This document shows, in pieces, positions 57,728 to 64,000 of a stretch of DNA of 64,000 nucleotides. The position numbers were made by a program, and so were the translations under genes. This DNA comes from an uncultured Sterolibacterium sp. (GTDB lineage: Bacteria; Pseudomonadota; Gammaproteobacteria; Burkholderiales; Rhodocyclaceae): positions 1 to 64,000 of the forward strand of contig CAIVDC010000118.1 in the NCBI GenBank assembly GCA_903904605.1, written 5' to 3'. The notes beneath the pieces are model-generated. The model ran no database searches and was not told the origin of the DNA. It saw only the letters and a list, made by a program, of their open reading frames with translations. Every line of letters starts with the position of its first letter. The stretch's first letter is position 1.

Positions 57728-58507
57728 ATGAAGTACCTCAGTTCACGAGACAACGCCGACTTCAAGGCCTTGAAGGCGCTTGCCGCTGACGCCCGCGAGC
57801 AGCGCCGGCAGGCGAGCACCCTGCTCGAAGGCAGCCATCTCGTCGCCGCCTACCGAGACAAGGTCGGCCCGCCGGAGCGGTTGATTCTCAGCGAGCACGG
57901 CGCGGCGCAGCCGGAAATCCTCGCCTTGCAGGCCACGCTCGCTGGAACCGAGGCGCTGCTGCTGAAAGACAGCCTGTTCTCTGAACTCTCCGGCGTGGCA
58001 ACGCCGACTGGCATCCTCGCCCTGATCCGGATTCCATCGCCGCGGGAAAGTTCGCCTGGCGCCGGTTCATGCGTACTGCTCGATGCCTTGCAGGATGCCG
58101 GCAATGTCGGCTCCATCCTGCGCACTGCGGCGGCCGCGGGCATTGGCGACCTGTTTCTCGGTCCGGGTTGCGCCGGCGCCTGGACACCGAGGGTCCTGCG
58201 GGCTGCGCAGGGCGCCCATTTCGACCTTCGCATCCGCGAACACGCCGACCTTGGCAAGCTGATCGCGGAATTTCCCGGGTGCACGGTGGCCGCGACGGCA
58301 CATGGCGGCGATCCGCTCTACCTGCTCGACCTTTCCGGCCGCGTGGCCTGGCTGTTCGGCAACGAGGGCTGCGGAATCTCGCCGCAACTGGCTGCCTGCG
58401 CGCGGCTTCGGGCCGCCGTTCCGATGGCGCCCGGCAGCGAATCGCTAAACGTTGCCGCTGCCGCCGCCATCTGCCTGTTCGAGGAAGTGCGGCAAAAAAG
58501 GTTCTAG
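57728..58507 (+). CDS. TrmH/SpoU family RNA methyltransferase
   Basis: SRDNADFKALKAL...LLEGSHLV; LLDALQDAGNVGSILRTAAAAGIGDLFLGPGCA; LFGNEGCGISPQL; VPMAPGSESLNVAAAAAICLFE. Confidence 0.92.
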   Translation: MKYLSSRDNADFKALKALAADAREQRRQASTLLEGSHLVAAYRDKVGPPERLILSEHGAAQPEILALQATLAGTEALLLKDSLFSELSGVATPTGILALIRIPSPRESSPGAGSCVLLDALQDAGNVGSILRTAAAAGIGDLFLGPGCAGAWTPRVLRAAQGAHFDLRIREHADLGKLIAEFPGCTVAATAHGGDPLYLLDLSGRVAWLFGNEGCGISPQLAACARLRAAVPMAPGSESLNVAAAAAICLFEEVRQKRF

Positions 58508-58565
58508 CGCCTTCTCCCGGAAAGGGGTGACGGGCCTCCACGGCGTACGCCGCTCACTGCTGGCC

Positions 58566-59390
58566 CTAGAAGGTGTGGCGGTCCAGCTTGACCGTCTGCA
58601 TCAGCGTGGCGGCGATTTCCTCGATCGACTTGGTGGTGGAGTCGAGCCAGCGTATACCTTCGCGCTTCATCAACTTCTGCGCGGCATCGACCTCGTAGCG
58701 GCAGTTTTCCGGCGAGGCGTAATGGCTTTCGGGACGGCGTTCACGGCGAATCTGGCTCAGTCGATCCGGGCCGATGGTCAGGCCGAACAGCTTGTGGCGA
58801 TGTTTGGCCAGGCTGCCTGGCAATTTGTTGCGCTCGAAATCCTCGGGAATCAGTGGATAGTTGGCGACCATGATGCCGAATTGCAGGGCAAGATAAAGGC
58901 TGGTCGGCGTCTTGCCGCTTCTGGAGACACCGACCAGGATCACGTCGGCCTTGTCGAGTTCGGTGTCGGAGATGCCGTCGTCGTGGGCCAGCGTGAAATT
59001 GATTGCCTCGATCCGGGCCGAATAGTCCTGGCTGTTGGCACCGCCATGAGAGCGGCCGATGGTGTGGGTTGAACGCTCGCCCAGTTCGGCTTCGAGCGGC
59101 GCGATGAAGGCTTCGAAAAAGTCCAGGATCAAGGCATCGCCTTGCCTCAGGGCCGCAGAGATCTGCGGATTGACCTGCGTCGAGATGACGACGGGACGAA
59201 CCCCATCCTGCCGTCCGGCCTCGCGGATTCTGGCGACGCAGTCCTTCGCCTTGGCGACGGAATCGACGAATGGCATGCGCACCGTACGGAACTTCAGGTC
59301 GCCGAACTGGGAAAGCAGGCTGTGGCCGAGTGTCTCGGCGGTGATGCCGGTGCCGTCGGAGATGAAAAAGACCGTGCGCGGTACTGTCAT
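58566..59390 (-). CDS. ppsR: Phosphoenolpyruvate synthase regulatory protein (kinase/pyrophosphorylase)
   Basis: [41 protein letters not shown]; divergent from ppsA. Confidence 0.96.
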   Translation of the reverse strand: MTVPRTVFFISDGTGITAETLGHSLLSQFGDLKFRTVRMPFVDSVAKAKDCVARIREAGRQDGVRPVVISTQVNPQISAALRQGDALILDFFEAFIAPLEAELGERSTHTIGRSHGGANSQDYSARIEAINFTLAHDDGISDTELDKADVILVGVSRSGKTPTSLYLALQFGIMVANYPLIPEDFERNKLPGSLAKHRHKLFGLTIGPDRLSQIRRERRPESHYASPENCRYEVDAAQKLMKREGIRWLDSTTKSIEEIAATLMQTVKLDRHTF

Positions 59391-59474
59391 GTTCGCGGAG
59401 GAGAGTCGATAAAGACGATAAAATAGCCGCTTCCATTGTTCCGATCAATCAATCATTTCCCCGAAAGGCCAGAT

Positions 59475-61850
59475 ATGAAGCGCTACGTCATCGCATTCGA
59501 CCACCTGCGCATGATCGACGTCGAGCAAGTGGGCGGTAAGAATGCCTCTCTCGGCGAAATGATCAGCCAGCTTTCCGGCGCCGGCGTGCGCGTACCCGGT
59601 GGCTTCGCGACGACTGCCGAAGCCTACCGCGATTTCCTCGCCCACCAGGGTCTGGCGGGGCGCATCAATGAGGCGCTGGACGCACTCGACGTCGATGACG
59701 TTGCCGCCCTGGCCAATACCGGCGCGCAAATCCGCAAGTGGGTCGTCGACACACCCCTGCCGCCGGCGCTCGAGGCCGAAATCAAGACCCACTACCAGGC
59801 GCTGGCCGATGGCGGCGTCGATAACGCCTCCTTCGCGGTTCGTTCGTCCGCAACCGCGGAAGATCTTCCCGATGCCTCGTTTGCCGGGCAGCAGGAGAGT
59901 TTCCTCAATATTCAGGGTTACCAGCACATTCTTCACGCCATCAAGGAAGTGTTCGCCTCGCTCTATAACGACCGCGCCATCGCCTATCGCGTGCACAAGG
60001 GTTTCAGCCACGCCGACGTGGCCCTCTCGGCGGGCGTGCAGCGGATGGTGCGCTCCGACACGGGCGCTTCGGGCGTGATGTTCACCCTCGATACCGAATC
60101 CGGCTTCGACGGCGTGGTCTTCATCACCGCCAGTTACGGCCTGGGGGAGACCATCGTGCAGGGCGCCGTGAATCCGGACGAATTCTACGTGCACAAGAAG
60201 ACCCTGGCGCAGGGTTTCCCTGCAGTGATCCGCCGCAACCTGGGCTCCAAGCTGATCAAGATGGTATTCACCGACAGTCATCAGGCCGGGACCAGTACCA
60301 GGACGATCGAGGTCGCGGAAAGCGCGCGCAACCGCTACTCCTTGTCCGACGCCGACGTGCTCGAGCTCGCCCGCTATGCCGTGATCATCGAACGGCACTA
60401 CGGCCGGGCAATGGACATCGAATGGGGCAAGGACGGTCAGGACGGCAAGCTGTATATCCTTCAGGCCCGTCCGGAAACGGTCAAGTCCCAGAACGGCGGC
60501 GGCAACAACATCGAGAAATATCGCATCAAGCAGCATAGCAAGGTGCTCGCCTCGGGCCGCGCCATCGGCCAGAAAATAGGCTCGGGGCCGGTCCGACTGG
60601 TCAAGGACGCATCCGAAATGGGCAAGGTCAAGGCGGGCGACATCCTGGTCACCGACATGACCGATCCGAACTGGGAACCGGTGATGAAACGCGCTTCGGC
60701 CATCATCACCAACCGCGGCGGCCGCACCTGCCACGCGGCGATCATCGCCAGAGAGTTGGGCATCCCGGCCATCGTGGGCTGCGGCAGTGCGACTTCATCA
60801 TTGTCGGAGAACGAGCCGGTGACCGTCTCCTGCGCCGAGGGCGACACCGGCTATGTATACCGCGGCTTGCTGGATTTCGAGGTTACGCGCCAGGACATCA
60901 GCAATCTGCCGGAACTGCCGGTGAAAATCACCATGAATATCGGCAACCCGGAACTGGCCTTCGAATTCGCGCAGATTCCCAACAGTGGCGTCGGACTGGC
61001 TCGGCTGGAGTTTGTCATCAACAACATGATCGGCATCCATCCGAAGGCGATCCTGGAAATCGACCAGGTGCCGGCCAGTGTCCGCGACGAGATCATGCGC
61101 CGCTCTCGCGGTTATGAAAGTCCCGAGGCTTTCTTCGTCGAGAAACTGGTCGAAGGCGTTGCCACGATTGCCGCCGCCTTCTATCCGAAGCCCGTGATCG
61201 TGCGCCTGTCGGACTTCAAATCGAACGAATACCGGAAACTCCTGGGCGGTGAGATCTTCGAGCCGGACGAGGAGAATCCCATGCTCGGCTTCCGCGGCGC
61301 TTCGCGCTATGTCGCACAAAGTTTCCGCGACTGCTTCGCATTGGAATGCCGGGCTTTGAAGCGAGTCAGAAACGAGCTGGGTCTGACCAATGTCGAGATC
61401 ATGGTGCCCTTCGTGCGCAACCTCGAGGAAGCCCGCGGCGTCGTCGAGCTGCTGGCGGCGCAAGGACTGAAGCGAGGCGAGAATCAGCTGCGCCTGATCA
61501 TGATGTGCGAGATCCCCTCCAATGCGCTTCTGGCGGAAGACTTCCTGCAGTATTTCGACGGCTTCTCCATCGGTTCCAACGACCTGACCCAGCTTACCCT
61601 GGGTCTCGACCGGGATTCAGGCTTGGTGGCCCATGCCTTCGAAGAACGCGATCCGGCGGTAAAGCTGCTCCTGAGCATGGCCATTTCCGCCTGCAACCGT
61701 CTCGGCAAGTACGTCGGCATCTGCGGTCAGGGGCCCTCTGATCATGCGGATTTCGCCGAATGGCTGATGGATCAGGGCATACAGTCGATGTCGCTGAATC
61801 CAGATAGCGTCGTGGATACCTGGATGCAGCTCGCCGGCCACAACAAATAA
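59475..61850 (+). CDS. ppsA: Phosphoenolpyruvate synthase (pyruvate, water dikinase)
   Basis: [61 protein letters not shown]. Confidence 0.98.
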   Translation: MKRYVIAFDHLRMIDVEQVGGKNASLGEMISQLSGAGVRVPGGFATTAEAYRDFLAHQGLAGRINEALDALDVDDVAALANTGAQIRKWVVDTPLPPALEAEIKTHYQALADGGVDNASFAVRSSATAEDLPDASFAGQQESFLNIQGYQHILHAIKEVFASLYNDRAIAYRVHKGFSHADVALSAGVQRMVRSDTGASGVMFTLDTESGFDGVVFITASYGLGETIVQGAVNPDEFYVHKKTLAQGFPAVIRRNLGSKLIKMVFTDSHQAGTSTRTIEVAESARNRYSLSDADVLELARYAVIIERHYGRAMDIEWGKDGQDGKLYILQARPETVKSQNGGGNNIEKYRIKQHSKVLASGRAIGQKIGSGPVRLVKDASEMGKVKAGDILVTDMTDPNWEPVMKRASAIITNRGGRTCHAAIIARELGIPAIVGCGSATSSLSENEPVTVSCAEGDTGYVYRGLLDFEVTRQDISNLPELPVKITMNIGNPELAFEFAQIPNSGVGLARLEFVINNMIGIHPKAILEIDQVPASVRDEIMRRSRGYESPEAFFVEKLVEGVATIAAAFYPKPVIVRLSDFKSNEYRKLLGGEIFEPDEENPMLGFRGASRYVAQSFRDCFALECRALKRVRNELGLTNVEIMVPFVRNLEEARGVVELLAAQGLKRGENQLRLIMMCEIPSNALLAEDFLQYFDGFSIGSNDLTQLTLGLDRDSGLVAHAFEERDPAVKLLLSMAISACNRLGKYVGICGQGPSDHADFAEWLMDQGIQSMSLNPDSVVDTWMQLAGHNK

Positions 61851-61862
61851 CGGCGGACGGAT

Positions 61863-63050
61863 TCAGCTACCGCCTTGCAGCAAGGGCAGCCGGGCCGAGA
61901 CAAAGAGCAATACGCCCACCGCGGCTGAGGTGAGCGCCAGGGGCAGGAGCGTCCCGTCGTAGCTCGCGCCGACCCAGGTGCTGACCAGCAACGCGGCAAC
62001 CATTGTGAAGAAGCCCATCAGCCCGGCCGCCGCTCCCGCCTGCTGCGGAAAAGGCGCGATTGCGCCCGCCTGGGTGCAGGAATAGTTGATGCCATGGGAG
62101 CACATGCAGAGGAACATGCAGAGGAGCACCACCGACCAGTGCTTGATGCCCGCCAGCGCAAGGACTGCGAAGGTCAGGCCGCCGACGAGCGACAGCGTGG
62201 TGCCGATGCGCAAGGTTGCATCGATGCCTATCCTGCCCAGGAGCCTTCGGCAGATGATGGTGCCCGCCAGGTAGCCGACGACGCCCAGGGAATGGATGTA
62301 GCCGTAGTATTCGGTGGCAACGCCCAGCACCTGGATCAGCACGAACGAGGCGCCACTGATGAAGACGAAGATCAAACCATAAGACAGGGCGCCAGGCAGG
62401 GTGTAGGCCCAAAAGGCCGGCGTGGTGGCAATCCGGGCATAGCTCGCGGCCAGACTGTCCAGGCGCATGGCCTCGGGGTCTTTCGCGCGATTGGTTTCCA
62501 CGAACCAGCGCCATGTCGCCCAAGCCAGGATGGCACAGAACAAGGCGTGCAGGCCGAAGGCTGCGCGCCAGCCGAAGACGACCTGCAGATAGCTGCCCGA
62601 GATCGGTCCGAAAATGGGCACGAGCGACAGCAGGCTGCTGGCCTTGGCGAAGATCCGCGCACCTTCGGCAGGGGCGTAGGCATCACGGATGATTGCGCGT
62701 GCCACCACGACCGCCGTGCAGCAGCCCACGGCCTGGACAAAACGGCCGGCGACGAGCAGGGACAGAGACGGCGCGAAAGCGCAGCCGATGCTGGCGAACA
62801 GATACGTCGCCAACCCGCCCTCCAGCACCGGCCTGCGGCCGTAACGGTCGGAGAGGGGACCGCTGACGAGTTGAGCCGTCCCGAAGCCGATCACGAACAA
62901 GGACAGCGTCTGTTGCACGGCGGCCGGCGTGGCCGAGAAGTAGCTCGTCAGGTGCGGCAGGGATGCGAGGTAGAGATCGGTCGACAAGGGCTGCAGCATC
63001 AGGCCGCCGGTGATCAGCCAGAGCAGGGTGGAGGCAGACATGCGGCTCAA
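61863..63050 (-). CDS. MFS transporter, Bcr/CflA multidrug efflux family
   Basis: PLSTDLYLASLPHL; LVSGPLSDRYGRRPVLEGGL; about 12 predicted TM helices. Confidence 0.9.
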   Translation of the reverse strand: MSRMSASTLLWLITGGLMLQPLSTDLYLASLPHLTSYFSATPAAVQQTLSLFVIGFGTAQLVSGPLSDRYGRRPVLEGGLATYLFASIGCAFAPSLSLLVAGRFVQAVGCCTAVVVARAIIRDAYAPAEGARIFAKASSLLSLVPIFGPISGSYLQVVFGWRAAFGLHALFCAILAWATWRWFVETNRAKDPEAMRLDSLAASYARIATTPAFWAYTLPGALSYGLIFVFISGASFVLIQVLGVATEYYGYIHSLGVVGYLAGTIICRRLLGRIGIDATLRIGTTLSLVGGLTFAVLALAGIKHWSVVLLCMFLCMCSHGINYSCTQAGAIAPFPQQAGAAAGLMGFFTMVAALLVSTWVGASYDGTLLPLALTSAAVGVLLFVSARLPLLQGGS

Positions 63051-63135
63051 GCCTGGTTGCGGATCAGGCTGGCTTCTTGACTGCGGCCGCTAACGCCTGC
63101 TATGCGCCCGGTTTGCCTGCATCGAAAGACCCGGC

Positions 63136-63585
63136 TCAAGATCGAGTCGCCTTCATGATCCGGCTCTTTTCCCGGACCCAGTCTCGATCCTTCTCTGCTT
63201 CGCGCTTGTCGTACTGTTTCTTGCCGCGGGCAAGTCCGATGGTCAGCTTGACGCGCCCTTTGGAAAAATGCAGATCGAGCGGCACCAGGGCATACCCGGC
63301 CCTTTCAACCTTGCCGATCAGCTTGCTGATTTCTTCCGCGTGGAGCAGCAACTTGCGCGTCCTCACCGGATCTGGGTTGATGTGCGTCGAGGCGGTCGGC
63401 AGCGGACTGATGTGCGCGCCGATCATATAGATTTCCTCGTTCCGCAGCACCACGTAGGCTTCCTTGATCTGCGCGCGGCCGGCGCGGATAGCCTTGACCT
63501 CCCATCCTTCGAGGGCTATGCCCGCCTCGAACTTGTCCTCGATGAAATAGTCGTGGAAGGCCTTCTTGTTTTCAGCAATGCTCAT
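63136..63585 (-). CDS. smpB: SsrA-binding protein SmpB
   Basis: [73 protein letters not shown]. Confidence 0.97.
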   Translation of the reverse strand: MSIAENKKAFHDYFIEDKFEAGIALEGWEVKAIRAGRAQIKEAYVVLRNEEIYMIGAHISPLPTASTHINPDPVRTRKLLLHAEEISKLIGKVERAGYALVPLDLHFSKGRVKLTIGLARGKKQYDKREAEKDRDWVREKSRIMKATRS

Positions 63586-63633
63586 GAACGCGACGCTCGA
63601 TGGAATCACGCATTCTAACTCACAGAGCTTGCT

Positions 63634-63664
63634 GCCCGGCCGAGCGCAAAGCGCTGTACCGGGC
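63634..63664. terminator. Two-tier hairpin between smpB and the upstream minus-strand gene
   Basis: GCCCGG (63634-63639)/CCGGGC (63659-63664) enclosing AGCGC-AAA-GCGCT (63643-63655). Confidence 0.4.
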
Positions 63665-63673
63665 GGCGCTTGG

Positions 63674-64000
63674 CTACAACTGCCGCATGATGCGCAACCG
63701 GGTTGCACTCATGTCGTCGCCGCGAATTTCCCTGAGCGCGTAACCGACGAAGGACGAGACGACGTCCTTGCGCCAGTAGAGGTCGAGGTCGGTGTTGTCC
63801 AGGGGTTTGGCGGCCGACGTGGCCTTCTTGCCAGCCGCGGCGATGGCTTCGTCGGTGAGTTTGCCGCCGAGCAACAGCCCGCCGGCCTCGGTCATCAGAG
63901 GGCGCGAGGACACGGCGCCGAGGACGATGCGGGCGTCAAGGACCGTGCCGTCCGGCGCTGCGCGCACGGCCGCCGCGACGCCGAGTATCGGGAAATCGAA
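63674..64000 (-). CDS. C-terminus of an FAD-binding subunit of a xanthine dehydrogenase/CO dehydrogenase/hydroxybenzoyl-CoA reductase-type molybdoenzyme (truncated by window edge)
   Basis: Reading through the window edge gives [91 protein letters not shown]_deh_flav_C-like. Confidence 0.75.
   Translation of the reverse strand, partial: FDFPILGVAAAVRAAPDGTVLDARIVLGAVSSRPLMTEAGGLLLGGKLTDEAIAAAGKKATSAAKPLDNTDLDLYWRKDVVSSFVGYALREIRGDDMSATRLRIMRQL

Overview
This 64 kb window is high-GC, densely packed core chromosome of a betaproteobacterium. Gene content and order suggest a Rhodocyclales/Sterolibacteriaceae-like lineage, but that assignment is inference. I found no phage, transposon, CRISPR array, rRNA or tRNA. 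Main blocks: (1) dnaB. (2) A minus-strand, almost gapless 10-gene run at 10876->1572: Mth938-like, arnT, one SMR/ArnE-F-like gene, arnB, arnC, and arnA split into separate formyltransferase and decarboxylase genes, then arnD, bcp and a PIN-PhoH gene. (3) alaA-hom-thrC. (4) A DMT transporter, nnr, a small acidic orphan protein, an FAD oxidoreductase, an M20 hydrolase and prfC. (5) dapC-dapD-pilU-dapE-prmB. (6) queF divergent from smc-zipA-ligA-galU. (7) typA divergent from mtnP-def. (8) An isolated PEP-CTERM protein gene with a well-spaced sigma-54-type promoter. (9) glnD-map divergent from the long run rpsB-tsf-pyrH-frr-uppS-cdsA-dxr-rseP-bamA-skp-lpxD-fabZ-lpxA-lpxB-rnhB-(CopD-like)-trmH-like. 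(10) ppsR/ppsA, a Bcr-type MFS gene, smpB, and the end of a molybdoenzyme FAD subunit. I do not see a clear undescribed multi-gene system. The best leads are the sigma-54/PEP-CTERM locus, the split-arnA operon with a single flippase gene and a PIN-PhoH/Bcp tail, the divergent PilU Walker-B region, and several strong intergenic hairpins. All calls come from reading the sequence and supplied translations; no database search was run.
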